Made by a program: the position numbers and the translations under genes. From Rhodospirillaceae bacterium (GTDB lineage: Bacteria; Pseudomonadota; Alphaproteobacteria; UBA8366; Aestuariispiraceae), in NCBI GenBank assembly GCA_002709955.1, contig PAQY01000006.1, forward strand, positions 79,821 through 138,070: a DNA stretch of 58,250 bases, written 5' to 3'. Positions 36,348-44,825 of the stretch are shown one piece after another (position 1 is the stretch's first letter; every line of letters starts with the position of its first letter). The notes under the pieces were generated by a model. The model was not told where the DNA came from and did not search any database. It saw only the letters and a program-made list of their open reading frames with translations.

Positions 36348-37370
36348 TTAGGCCGGTGCCCCTGATGGGGGTGGCTCACGATGGCCGGGTTCCCCCAAAA
36401 TGTCCGCGACACTTTCCATCATATAGCTGCAAAACTGAACGGTCATCGATACGGCAAACACTGCCAGAAAACCGGCCATCCAGAATTTCACATACATGCC
36501 AAAGCCTGACTGTGAGACTTCGTAATTGTATATGGATGTATTGATGATGCTGGATTGGTCCCACATGCCATAAATCAGGATGACCCAGCACAAGGACGCC
36601 CCTAGGACGATGCATCCGAATGTATTGACGATGCCTTTGGTGCGGGTGGAAAAGCCGGCATACAGAACATCAACGCGCACATGCCCGTCTTCGAACAGCG
36701 TATAAGCGCTGGCAAACAGGAACAGGGCCCCATACCAGAACCGGACCAGATCGCCTTGAAATGCCTGTTCATAGGAGAACACGAAACGTGTCACGACAAT
36801 CGACATTTCCGCGACAACGACCAACAACGCCAACCACTGAAACCCCAGTGTCTTGGTCCGTGCGGCCACAATCAGGGACAAAATGATCAAAGGAAAATGA
36901 ACATAAGGACCCCGATAATGGGATCGCCCCAGATCGGACGTCATTTGATCCCCAACCAGGGCGGGCAGAATATCCTCCACCCGCAGGAAGGAAATGATGG
37001 CATCCACCACGCCAATGAAAATCACAGCCCAGAATGCAGCGCGGATGATATAATTCACAATGCCACGAAGGGATTCGGAATCTTTGCGCAGAGAGCGATC
37101 AGGTGTTCTGAAGACAAACAGAATAACGGCAGCAAAACCAGCTAGATAAAAGAGATTTTGAATGCCTGATAACAGGTAGCCATCAGCATTATCGCCCAAA
37201 ATTGCGGCGGCCCCTGGCCAGCCCCACCAGACATTCAGATAATTGTTGATGATATAAACCAGGGTTGTAAACGACAGTATCCAACCGACAATGCGGGCAA
37301 TCTTTGGCAAAACCCCGTGTGAGCCGACACCTGAATAATCAGAAGTCGCGCCGTTTGACACTGCGCTCAT
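36348..37370 (-). CDS. dctQ: TRAP transporter small permease (DctQ-like), large form
   Basis: 340 residues, nearly double the usual 160-200. The C-terminal half carries the DctQ pattern: RFWYGALFLFASAYTLFEDGHVRVDVLY (quoted part: FASAYTLFEDGHVRVDVL), then SGFGMYVKFWMAGF. The N-terminal half adds about four extra hydrophobic helices (WILSFTTLVYIINNYLNVWW; LAGFAAVILFVF). Such large DctQ proteins occur together with enlarged DctM subunits in TakP-like transporters. It should bridge DctM and the binding protein. Gene order on this strand is dctP, dctQ, dctM. Confidence 0.85.
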   Translation of the reverse strand: MSAVSNGATSDYSGVGSHGVLPKIARIVGWILSFTTLVYIINNYLNVWWGWPGAAAILGDNADGYLLSGIQNLFYLAGFAAVILFVFRTPDRSLRKDSESLRGIVNYIIRAAFWAVIFIGVVDAIISFLRVEDILPALVGDQMTSDLGRSHYRGPYVHFPLIILSLIVAARTKTLGFQWLALLVVVAEMSIVVTRFVFSYEQAFQGDLVRFWYGALFLFASAYTLFEDGHVRVDVLYAGFSTRTKGIVNTFGCIVLGASLCWVILIYGMWDQSSIINTSIYNYEVSQSGFGMYVKFWMAGFLAVFAVSMTVQFCSYMMESVADILGEPGHREPPPSGAPA

Positions 37371-37473
37371 AGCAACTCCCCAAATGTACCTGTTCGTTCA
37401 TTATAGGACGGCGGATTTTTCCGTCTCATCCTTGTCTCTAGTCATTATATGCCAGAGAACTTTATTTTTGGTC

Positions 37474-37501
37474 TGCAGGCGGAACAAATGTCCCGCCTGC
37501 A
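37474..37501 (-). other. Stem-loop between dctP and dctQ
   Basis: 9-bp arms TGCAGGCGG (37474-37482) and CCGCCTGCA (37493-37501) around a 10-base loop, 23 bases past the dctP stop. No T-tract follows on the minus strand. In TRAP and other binding-protein operons such intergenic hairpins protect the highly expressed upstream mRNA; that role is inferred here. Confidence 0.5.
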
Positions 37502-37523
37502 CCCAAATTCATTCTTTTCGGTC

Positions 37524-38624
37524 TTACAGACCCAGCACGCGGTTACGCTGCACGACGTATTCGACGTCTTGCAGGTTACCCCATGAACCCAGCTCTGCAC
37601 GGGCGTTGAAGAAGCTTTCGTGAACGCGCGCAGCCAAATCGCTGTGTGCCTTCACTTCTTCAAACAATTCAGCCGATGCCTTACCATAAGCGTCATAGAC
37701 ATCATCGTTGAATTTCTTCACGACAACGCCTTGCTCTTTAACCAGCTTGGTCAGATAGGTCCCGTTGTTGGCGTTGAATTCTGACATCATCACGTCATTT
37801 TCAACGGTCGCGGCGGATTCGATCAGCATCTGATCCAGTGGCGACAGGCCTTCCCACCAGGACTTGTTCATGCCAACAGCCAACATCGAGCCCGGCTCAT
37901 GGAAACCAGGGTAATAGTAGTATTTGGCTGCTTCATACAGTTTCATGGCGTAATCGTTCCAAGGACCAACCCATTCGGTCGCGTCGATTGCACCAGAAAC
38001 CAGGTTTTCATAAATCTGACCACCAGGCAGGGAAACCGGAGAGGCACCCAATTTGGCGATCACGTCACCGCCAAGGCCTGGCATACGCATTTTCAGGCCA
38101 CGCAGGTCATCGGCGCTGTTGATTTCTTTGTTGAACCAACCGCCCATCTGACCGCCGGTATTACCGCACATCAGGCCTTTAAGGCCGAATTCTGCGCCCA
38201 GCTCATCCCACAGTTGCTGGCCGCCCATGAAGCGGATCCAGGCGTTGATTTCGGTATAGGTCAGACCAAATGGAACGGCAGTGAAATACGCCCATGCCGG
38301 ATGCTTGCCCTTCCAGTAGTAATCTGCGCCGTGATAGGCCTGTGCATTCCCAGAGGCAACTTCATCGAAGGCGTCGAACGCGCCGACGCGCTCGCCTGCG
38401 GCAAAGTATTGCACCTGGATGCGGCCATCAGTGATGTCCTGAACGCGCTGTGCAAAACGCTGTGCCCCAGTACCCAGACCCGGGAAATCCCGCGGCCAGG
38501 TGGAGACGATGTTCATTTCAATGCGTTGCTGCGCAATGGCAGGTTTGGCAAAGTTTGATGCTGCGGTTACGGCAGCCGCGCCTGCGGCAACTGTTCCTGC
38601 TTTCAAAAAGTCGCGACGTTTCAT
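37524..38624 (-). CDS. dctP: TRAP transporter substrate-binding protein (DctP, TakP-like)
   Basis: 366 residues from the ATG at 38624, which has GGGAGAA just upstream; a frame up to 38711 is too long. The N-terminus MKRRDFLKAGTVAAGAAA is a twin-arginine (Tat) signal. The mature protein has the TRAP-periplasmic fold: NIVSTWPRDFPGLGTGAQRF near the start, GQMGGWFNKEINSADDLRGLKMR mid-way, then SLPGGQIYENLVSGAIDATEWVGPWND, the substrate-gating region of the TakP branch that binds 2-oxoacids or lactate. 2-oxoacid transport is therefore likely, but the ligand is an inference. Confidence 0.9.
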   Translation of the reverse strand: MKRRDFLKAGTVAAGAAAVTAASNFAKPAIAQQRIEMNIVSTWPRDFPGLGTGAQRFAQRVQDITDGRIQVQYFAAGERVGAFDAFDEVASGNAQAYHGADYYWKGKHPAWAYFTAVPFGLTYTEINAWIRFMGGQQLWDELGAEFGLKGLMCGNTGGQMGGWFNKEINSADDLRGLKMRMPGLGGDVIAKLGASPVSLPGGQIYENLVSGAIDATEWVGPWNDYAMKLYEAAKYYYYPGFHEPGSMLAVGMNKSWWEGLSPLDQMLIESAATVENDVMMSEFNANNGTYLTKLVKEQGVVVKKFNDDVYDAYGKASAELFEEVKAHSDLAARVHESFFNARAELGSWGNLQDVEYVVQRNRVLGL

Positions 38625-38758
38625 AATTCTCCCTTTTCTTGGCTTCCCTCTCGGGGTTGCTTGCCTTGGCCTCGCGCCAATTATGGCAACCACGAAGTTT
38701 AGACCTCCCACTTCGGTACAATCCCAGAATTGCCCGTTTTGTGATCGGCTTTGTTATT

Positions 38759-38778
38759 CGATCTTGTTAACAAAATCG
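38759..38778. promoter_or_regulatory. 20-bp palindrome upstream of dctP
   Basis: CGAT-C-TTGTTAACAA-A-ATCG: a 10-bp perfect core TTGTTAACAA flanked by CGAT/ATCG with one mismatch pair. It lies 135-154 bases before the dctP start, in the bpt-dctP gap. The symmetry and size suit a dimeric regulator operator of the GntR or LacI kind, or a catabolite-type site. The assignment is a guess. Confidence 0.4.
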
Positions 38779-38820
38779 CTTACCATGGTTATACCGCAAA
38801 TTTATTACCCTGCAATAGGT

Positions 38821-39591
38821 TCAAAGTGTTTTGCCACAGGGACTGGTTGTCACAGGCCCCCAGGAGTCTTTGTCGCGAATTTCGGTCCACACCCCGCGGT
38901 AAAATCCCTCAATGGGTTCAAAGGACGCTTTATAGTCCATCTTTGGACTGCCAGGGACCCAAAACCCTAGATATACAAAGGGCTTACCGGCTTCTATGGC
39001 GAGGTCAATCAGGCTTAGAATCATGAATACGCCAAGGCTGCGACGATCTTCTGAGGGATCAAAAAAGCTGTAAACAGCGGAATACCCGTCCCCCAGACGG
39101 TCGGTTATACAGGTCGCCATTAAGTAACCCGATGGCGTCCGCCATTCCAATAATCCTGTGTCTACAGGGCTTGCGACCACCAGATTCGAATAATCGCGAA
39201 TCGACATACTGGCCATATCCCCATCGCCGTGGCGGGATTTAACATAGCGGCTGAACAACCTGTACTGTTCTTCTGTCGCTCTTTGCCCGACATCTTCCCG
39301 CGTCAGATCGGCATTTCGGTTCCTGATTTTGCGATATCGACGCTTGTTCTGAAAATCAGCAACACGAATGCGGACCGGAATACACGACTGGCAGGCGTTA
39401 CAGGTGGGACGATAGACAATGTGATGGGATCGGCGGAATCCATACAGGCTTAAATGCTCGAATGTTTCCTGTGCATTGGGGCCGCCCAGTTCCATGAACA
39501 GTTGCTGTTCAACCAGCCCTTCCAGGTAAGGACAGGACATCGGGCCAGAGCGATGAAATACGATGGGTCCCAAGGGGCGTTGATGGCTCAT
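38821..39591 (-). CDS. bpt: Aspartate/glutamate leucyltransferase Bpt
   Basis: 256 residues. Transfers leucine from Leu-tRNA to the N-terminal Asp or Glu of proteins, making them ClpS/ClpAP substrates (bacterial N-end rule). Seen: GPMSCPYLEGLVEQQLFMELGG at the start, the conserved GFRRSHHIVYRPTCNACQSCIPVRI (shown in pieces: GFRRSHHIVYRPTC and NACQSCIPVRI), and late YLGFWVPGSPKMDYKASFEP. All hallmark Cys and aromatic residues are present. It is transcribed in the same direction as dctP, with a 196-base gap that contains the palindrome. Confidence 0.93.
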   Translation of the reverse strand: MSHQRPLGPIVFHRSGPMSCPYLEGLVEQQLFMELGGPNAQETFEHLSLYGFRRSHHIVYRPTCNACQSCIPVRIRVADFQNKRRYRKIRNRNADLTREDVGQRATEEQYRLFSRYVKSRHGDGDMASMSIRDYSNLVVASPVDTGLLEWRTPSGYLMATCITDRLGDGYSAVYSFFDPSEDRRSLGVFMILSLIDLAIEAGKPFVYLGFWVPGSPKMDYKASFEPIEGFYRGVWTEIRDKDSWGPVTTSPCGKTL

Positions 39592-39663
39592 ACCGTCTTA
39601 ATCCTTATACAGGCCATTCAGCAGGGGGATGTTGTTTTGCGATGATGCAATCACAGTCGCGGC

Positions 39664-40641
39664 CTATGCGGCGACATCATCCTCTTCAACCTGTCCAAAA
39701 TATGCTACATCCATCGCCTTTGCCACGGCAATCAAATCCAGCTGTATCGCATCCAGGAATTCGTGCATGCCATAATCAATGATGGATTGCATGTCGGTGT
39801 CTTCCAGCCGTTTGTGAATAACATCCACCGCTTCGGCAACGCGATCCCCCCGATTGAGCTGGAATGTATAGATCAATTGGGACAGCAGGTTGGACACTTC
39901 ACCAATGCAGTATCGCACGGAACGGGGGAAGCGGTTGTTCAGGACCAGAAATTCCGCAACGCCTATCGGATCTATGCCCCGGGGATGCACCCGTCGATAG
40001 GCATGGTATCCCGCCGCTGATCGCAACAGCGCATTCCATTGGCTAAGGTCCAGGATGGATCCTACATCATCGGGTCTGGGCAACAATGTGTGATATTTGA
40101 CATCCACCAATCGCGTCGTCTGGTCGGCCCGTTCCAGATATTTTCCCAATTGATAAAAATACCAGCCCTGATCCCGATAAAATGTCCCTTCGGTGATGCC
40201 GGTATGGGCCTGGCAGGCGGTCCGGACACGTTCACAGAAGCGGGAGATATTGGGGATGTTATCGGGCGTCGCGCTGATCGCCTGCAATTCATTGAAAAAG
40301 ACATTCAGATGGGTCCACATCTCTGTCGAAATCAGCGGGCGCAGGGATCGGGCATTTTCCCGGGCCGAGCGGACCGAAGAAATAATGGAATTGGGGTTAT
40401 CCCTGTCCAGCATATAGAAATAGGCGGTTTTGGACGGGCTTGTCGCGCCATGCTGTTTTTCAAATAATTCCCGATCCGCATTCAGATCAATGACGGCATC
40501 CCAATTATGCTCGCCCCGTCGATCCCTGGCAAAAACCTCATTCACTTCCAGCAGGCGCGCCAGATTGTCGGCGCGTTCCATATATCGGGCCATCCAGGAA
40601 ATTTCTTCGGCGAACCGGGCCAATAGAGTGAGCTGTGTCAT
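39664..40641 (-). CDS. Alpha-E domain protein
   Basis: 325 residues, all-helical alpha-E (DUF403) protein. Family features: EEISWMARYMERADNLARLLEVN at the N-terminus (short form: MARYMERADNLARLLEV), DRDNPNSIISSVRSARENARSLR, then YLERADQTTRLVDVKYH. The second ERAD motif shows internal duplication. In other genomes it pairs with a circularly permuted ATP-grasp protein and often a transglutaminase-like protease. Here it follows the ATP-grasp gene by 18 bases and the protease is missing. The biochemical role is unknown; a peptide-synthesis scaffold has been suggested for the family. Confidence 0.88.
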   Translation of the reverse strand: MTQLTLLARFAEEISWMARYMERADNLARLLEVNEVFARDRRGEHNWDAVIDLNADRELFEKQHGATSPSKTAYFYMLDRDNPNSIISSVRSARENARSLRPLISTEMWTHLNVFFNELQAISATPDNIPNISRFCERVRTACQAHTGITEGTFYRDQGWYFYQLGKYLERADQTTRLVDVKYHTLLPRPDDVGSILDLSQWNALLRSAAGYHAYRRVHPRGIDPIGVAEFLVLNNRFPRSVRYCIGEVSNLLSQLIYTFQLNRGDRVAEAVDVIHKRLEDTDMQSIIDYGMHEFLDAIQLDLIAVAKAMDVAYFGQVEEDDVAA

Positions 40642-40659
40642 TTTGCGACGTTCCTCATA

Positions 40660-42114
40660 TCAATCCATCAGGACCCAGGTATCTTTGGATCCGCCCCCCT
40701 GGCTGGAATTCACGACCAGCGAACCTTCCCGCAGGGCCACCCGCGTCAGACCACCCGGTAGGACCCAACTGGATTTACCGGTCACACAGAAAGGCCGCAA
40801 ATCGACATGGCGGGGCACGATCCTACCCTCCAGCAGGGTGGGGCAGACGGACAGGTCAATCATGGGCTGGCTGATGAAATTGGCCGGGTCATCGCGCAAT
40901 TTGGCACGAAATTCCGCCAGTTCTGCCTTGCTGGCACGGGGACCGATCAGAATGCCATATCCCCCAGATTCCCCAACTGGCTTGACCACCAATTCTTCCA
41001 GATGATCCAGCGTGTATTTCAACCCGTCCGGTTCGCGACAGATATGGGTCGGAACATTGGGCAGAATGGCTTCTTCCCCCAGGTAATATTCAATCAGGCG
41101 CGGCATATAGGCATAGACGGCCTTGTCATCGGCAACGCCGGTCCCGATCGCATTTGCCAGGGTGACGTTCCCTTTACGATAGGCATCAAAAATGCCTGGA
41201 ACACCCAAAAGGCTGTCTTCACGAAAGGCCAGGGGGTCCAGGAAATCATCGTCAATCCGGCGATACAGGCAATGGACTTCTTCATTCCCTTCCGTTGTTC
41301 GCATATAGACACGATCATTTTCGACCACCAGGTCCCGCCCTTCAACCAGGGGGATGCCCATTTCGCGCGCCAGGAAGATATGTTCAAAATAAGCAGAGTT
41401 ATACGCGCCGGGGGACAGCAGGCAGACCTGAGGGTCCCCGACATGTTCCGGGGCAACATCCAGCATCGCCTTCAGCAAACGCGGGCCATAATCATCAACG
41501 GATCGGATACCAAACGCATCTACCAGATCCGGAAAGGCACGCTGCATCATGTGGCGGTTTTCAATGACATAGGACACACCAGACGGGGTGCGCGCATTGT
41601 CTTCCAGAACACGGAATATGCCGTCGCCATCCCGGACCAGATCAATGCCGCAGACATGGACATAGGTCCCACCGGGTACCGACACGCCTTCCATCTGGGG
41701 GCGGTAATTCTTGTTCCCCAATACCAGGTCGGCCGGAATAATGCCGTCCTTTATACATTTCTGGTCGTGATAAATATCCCAGATGAATTTATTCAGGGTT
41801 TCAACGCGCTGCGTCACCCCGCGTTCGACATCGACCCATTCGTCGGCCCCGATGACACGGGGCAGCACATCAAAGGGAAGGATGCGATCGATCATCATCC
41901 GGTCGCTATAGACCGTGAAGGTGATGCCAAGATTATACAATTCGCGCGACGCAGCGTCGGATCGCGCCATTAATTCAACCGCATCCAGGCCTTGCAGCCG
42001 TTTCAACACGGCTTGCGGGATCATACCCTTATTGGCTGCGCTGACGATTTCGCAAAAGAATCCTTGTGAATCGTAGCCTGATAGTCCCATCGAACCTTCG
42101 ATGATGTCTCCCAT
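40660..42114 (-). CDS. Circularly permuted ATP-grasp type 2 protein
   Basis: 484 residues (DUF404/DUF407 type). Seen: FTVYSDRMMIDRILPFDVLPRVI, GIDLVRDGDGIFRVLEDNARTPSGVSYVIENR (core LEDNARTPSGVSYVIENR is the ATP-grasp metal/nucleotide signature), and ELVVKPVGESGGYGILIGP, with the Lys/Gly-rich ATP loop. The C-terminal LRPFCVTGKSSWVLPGGLTRVAL closes the active site. Such enzymes are predicted to make peptide or amide bonds with a carboxylate and an amine. The product is unknown. First gene of a two-gene operon with the alpha-E gene. Confidence 0.9.
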   Translation of the reverse strand: MGDIIEGSMGLSGYDSQGFFCEIVSAANKGMIPQAVLKRLQGLDAVELMARSDAASRELYNLGITFTVYSDRMMIDRILPFDVLPRVIGADEWVDVERGVTQRVETLNKFIWDIYHDQKCIKDGIIPADLVLGNKNYRPQMEGVSVPGGTYVHVCGIDLVRDGDGIFRVLEDNARTPSGVSYVIENRHMMQRAFPDLVDAFGIRSVDDYGPRLLKAMLDVAPEHVGDPQVCLLSPGAYNSAYFEHIFLAREMGIPLVEGRDLVVENDRVYMRTTEGNEEVHCLYRRIDDDFLDPLAFREDSLLGVPGIFDAYRKGNVTLANAIGTGVADDKAVYAYMPRLIEYYLGEEAILPNVPTHICREPDGLKYTLDHLEELVVKPVGESGGYGILIGPRASKAELAEFRAKLRDDPANFISQPMIDLSVCPTLLEGRIVPRHVDLRPFCVTGKSSWVLPGGLTRVALREGSLVVNSSQGGGSKDTWVLMD

Positions 42115-42256
42115 TTACCTTTGTCTCGCAACCCGGTTTTTTACCGTGGAAGCGCCCCTAGTGAGACCCCGCACTTAACCTGTTCATATCATTCTTGTTA
42201 CAGGTAGTATGCGAGGTAATCTAAGGAATACAACAGCAAACCAATAAATTGGGAAT

Positions 42257-42751
42257 TCAAACTGCCTTGTTCAGGGTTTCAGCGTTCAAGGCCCGTGTGT
42301 TGCTGAGGATATCATGCAGGAAACGATCCCTTGGATCGAACAGGATATACAGCAGCGGCACAAAGGCCAGCGACAGGCTGATATAGAACAGAACCGTCAG
42401 CAAAAAGGCCTGGATCAGGCTGGGATGGCTTCCTGTCGCCGCGTCTACAACTCGTATCCCTGCCAGCTTTTGGCCAATGGTCTGGCCCCGTTTGGCGATG
42501 AAGGCTGTGTGATACAGAAAGGGCAGTATGGTTGTTGCCAGGGCGGCAATCGGGGCCAACAGTCCCAGCGTCAAGGCTGTGATGATCCATATTCCCGCCG
42601 ACAGGGCGGCCAGAACCAGGACATCGACAATATATCCAAACAGGCGCTTTAAAACGCTGCCTTCCCAGTATATCGGGTCATCGAACCGCGCATCATCCTG
42701 CGGGCGAAGCGTGAAACCGGCATCAAGTGGCTTTTCATTCGACTGGTTCAT
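42257..42751 (-). CDS. RDD family membrane protein
   Basis: 164 residues with three hydrophobic helices. The RDD family is named for Arg-Asp-Asp, and KRLFGYIVDVLVLAALSAGIW shows the helix-1 start. AKRGQTIGQKLAGIRVVDAATG is the conserved inter-helix loop, and the LYILFDPRDRFLHDILSNTRAL segment follows the last helix. Related proteins take part in ion transport or membrane assembly, and this function is unknown. It follows the second motB by about 70 bases on the same strand, but nothing links it to motility beyond position. Confidence 0.85.
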   Translation of the reverse strand: MNQSNEKPLDAGFTLRPQDDARFDDPIYWEGSVLKRLFGYIVDVLVLAALSAGIWIITALTLGLLAPIAALATTILPFLYHTAFIAKRGQTIGQKLAGIRVVDAATGSHPSLIQAFLLTVLFYISLSLAFVPLLYILFDPRDRFLHDILSNTRALNAETLNKAV

Positions 42752-42821
42752 TTAGAATCAGGTTCCTTCTGTGTTTTCCTGAATTTTAAATGGGCGTTTT
42801 GGACCAGATTGCAAGTCAGGT

Positions 42822-43694
42822 TCAGTTTAAGGGGGCCTGTCGCAACAGAACAATGGTCATGCGCCGGTTCTGGGGGGAGTCCACATTGTCCGGGATCAAG
42901 GGTTCCGTATTGGCAACGCCGACCACCGCTTCAAACCGTTGACCCGGAAGTCCGTTGCGGGTCAAACCCCGACGGATCGTATTGGCGCGATTGACCGACA
43001 ATTCCCATATATTTTCAACACCTTCAGAAGATCCGGTATGACCCGTGACCGATACCGGATTGGGAAGATTGATGGCAATATCTGCCACAAGCTGCAAGGC
43101 AAGCTTTGCATGATCGGTCAGCTCGTCCGTCCCCCGTTTGAAAATCGCTTCATTATTATTATCAATCAACTGGATGCGCAGGCCTTCATCGGTCACATCG
43201 ATCTTGATCGTATCTTTCAGCGCTTCCAGTTCCGGGGGCAGTTCGTTGATCTGGGTTTCCAGATTTCGGCGCGCGACATTAAACCGGTTTTCTTCATCCT
43301 CTGAATTTACCTCGCCGACGGTACCGGTGCTTTCTTCGTCCTTTGCGCCACTGCCTTGATCCTGCGCATTCAGATCCCCTTGGGAGGTTCCGCCCGTCGC
43401 ATTGGCCGCTTGTGCAATTTTGCTGTCGGACGGGCCGGGATCATTGGGCGTTGAGCCGCCAAATACATTGCCAGACCCGGATGGTGAGGAAGAGGTGAGG
43501 GTGGTTGGCGTGAAATAGTTTGAAAGCCCGTCCAGGACTTCCTGTTCGGACGCATTCAACAGCCACAGCAACAGAAAGAAGGCCATCATCGCGGTCACAA
43601 AATCCGCATAGGCGACTTTCCACGCGCCACCATGCGCGCCCTCCATGTTTACTTTGACTTTCTTTACAATGACTTGCTGTTCAAGGTCTGCCAT
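42822..43694 (-). CDS. motB: Flagellar motor protein MotB, second copy
   Basis: 290 residues from the ATG at 43694 (GGGGCGG upstream); a longer frame to 43739 starts inside the first motB. N-terminal helix GGAWKVAYADFVTAMMAFFLLLWLLNAS carries the proton-channel Asp (in YADFVTAMMAFF). Next comes a long Ser/Gly/Asn-rich linker (about 60-150) with a probable plug segment, then the OmpA-like peptidoglycan-binding domain (NPVSVTGHTGSSEG and NRANTIRRGLTRNGLPG). Shares the same N-terminal region with the copy just upstream, 10 bases apart, but differs in the linker. It probably forms part of the stator. Confidence 0.88.
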   Translation of the reverse strand: MADLEQQVIVKKVKVNMEGAHGGAWKVAYADFVTAMMAFFLLLWLLNASEQEVLDGLSNYFTPTTLTSSSPSGSGNVFGGSTPNDPGPSDSKIAQAANATGGTSQGDLNAQDQGSGAKDEESTGTVGEVNSEDEENRFNVARRNLETQINELPPELEALKDTIKIDVTDEGLRIQLIDNNNEAIFKRGTDELTDHAKLALQLVADIAINLPNPVSVTGHTGSSEGVENIWELSVNRANTIRRGLTRNGLPGQRFEAVVGVANTEPLIPDNVDSPQNRRMTIVLLRQAPLN

Positions 43695-43704
43695 AATGCC
43701 GCCC

Positions 43705-44730
43705 CTAGAATTTCGGCAGGGGGGGCGGTGCCGCCCCACTATTGTCTAAGGCCGGGGCAGGGCCCGCCATGGAATCCGGGGCGTCCGCAGTGCTGCTGGC
43801 CGGGTTAGCGACGGGTGTCGCTGTTGTGTCAGCGGGGTGATCGCGCAACAGAAGAATGGATATCCGTCGGTTTCGTTCATCCTGGGGATTGCGGGGGTCC
43901 AGCAATTCAGTGTCGGCCTTGCCTTCAACCCGCACCAATCGACCTGCGGGAAAGCCATTTTCCTGCATCCATCGGCGGCTAGCGGCGGCGCGATCGCCCG
44001 ATAACTCCCAGTTCGTATAGTCGGGTGTTGCATTTGGTTGGGTCCCGGTATCGGTATGCCCGGTTATCGCAACATTATTTGGCAGTTCGACCGAAATGCC
44101 GCTGATCAGGGCCAGCAAACGAATGGCGCGGCGGGTCAGGATATCTGTACCCGGCTCAAACATTTCCCGCTTCTGATAGTCCAATAATTGAATCAGCAGG
44201 CCATCTTCTGTGACATCAAACAGGATGCTGTCTTGCAGATCCCGCACAAGGGGGTCCTCCTGGATGGATTGCTTAAGTTTGTTCAGCGCGTCATCCAGCA
44301 TTTCCTGTTCCTGCTGAATCTCGCTGGCTTTGCCCTGGTTAATTTCTGTTTCCTGAATTGCTTCGCGTTGTTCACCGGTTTCCTGTCCGGCTGCCTCAGA
44401 CCCATAGCTGGGAATGACAATTGTGGTGCTGGGGGGGGAAGAGGCAGATCGCATCGCGCCTTCGGCAGAGGCCACCATACCGGCCAATGCCTCCCCAATC
44501 CCCTGATCTTCGGCACCGGCATTGGGCGGCGCGAAATAATCCGACAGGCCAGTCATTTGCTCTTCTGTTGTTGCATTCAACAGCCACAGTAATAGGAAAA
44601 AGGCCATCATCGCAGTCACGAAATCGGCATAGGCTACTTTCCAGGCACCCCCGTGAGCACCCGCTGCAACTTTTATCTTCTTTTTCAGAATCAGCGGTTT
44701 AACCGCTTCTCCCTGCAGCCCGTCTGCCAT
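43705..44730 (-). CDS. motB: Flagellar motor protein MotB, first copy
   Basis: 341 residues. Stator subunit that anchors MotA to peptidoglycan. KVAYADFVTAMMAFFLLLW contains the channel Asp. The Gly/Glu/Gln-rich linker is at about 75-160 with QEQEMLDDALNKLKQS. The OmpA-like domain has NNVAITGHTDTGTQPN and DRAAASRRWMQENGFPAG, which includes the peptidoglycan-binding Asp and Arg. The C-terminal 45 residues are Pro/Ala-rich and disordered. It lies 95 bases after motA on the same strand and is followed by the second motB. Confidence 0.92.
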   Translation of the reverse strand: MADGLQGEAVKPLILKKKIKVAAGAHGGAWKVAYADFVTAMMAFFLLLWLLNATTEEQMTGLSDYFAPPNAGAEDQGIGEALAGMVASAEGAMRSASSPPSTTIVIPSYGSEAAGQETGEQREAIQETEINQGKASEIQQEQEMLDDALNKLKQSIQEDPLVRDLQDSILFDVTEDGLLIQLLDYQKREMFEPGTDILTRRAIRLLALISGISVELPNNVAITGHTDTGTQPNATPDYTNWELSGDRAAASRRWMQENGFPAGRLVRVEGKADTELLDPRNPQDERNRRISILLLRDHPADTTATPVANPASSTADAPDSMAGPAPALDNSGAAPPPLPKF

Positions 44731-44825
44731 GCTGTCTTAAATTCCCTTACCCGTTCGCGTCGCATTCACGGCTGTTTCCAGTTCCGTCATACGGGACAAT
44801 GGCGGACCTTCCTCCGCCCCCCGAA

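Noticed and set aside
37899-38558. 219-codon plus-strand frame opposite dctP
   Set aside because: Shadow frame across a complete TRAP binding protein.
40807-41973. 388-codon open frame opposite the ATP-grasp gene
   Set aside because: Shadow frame; the minus-strand protein has strong family motifs across the same region.
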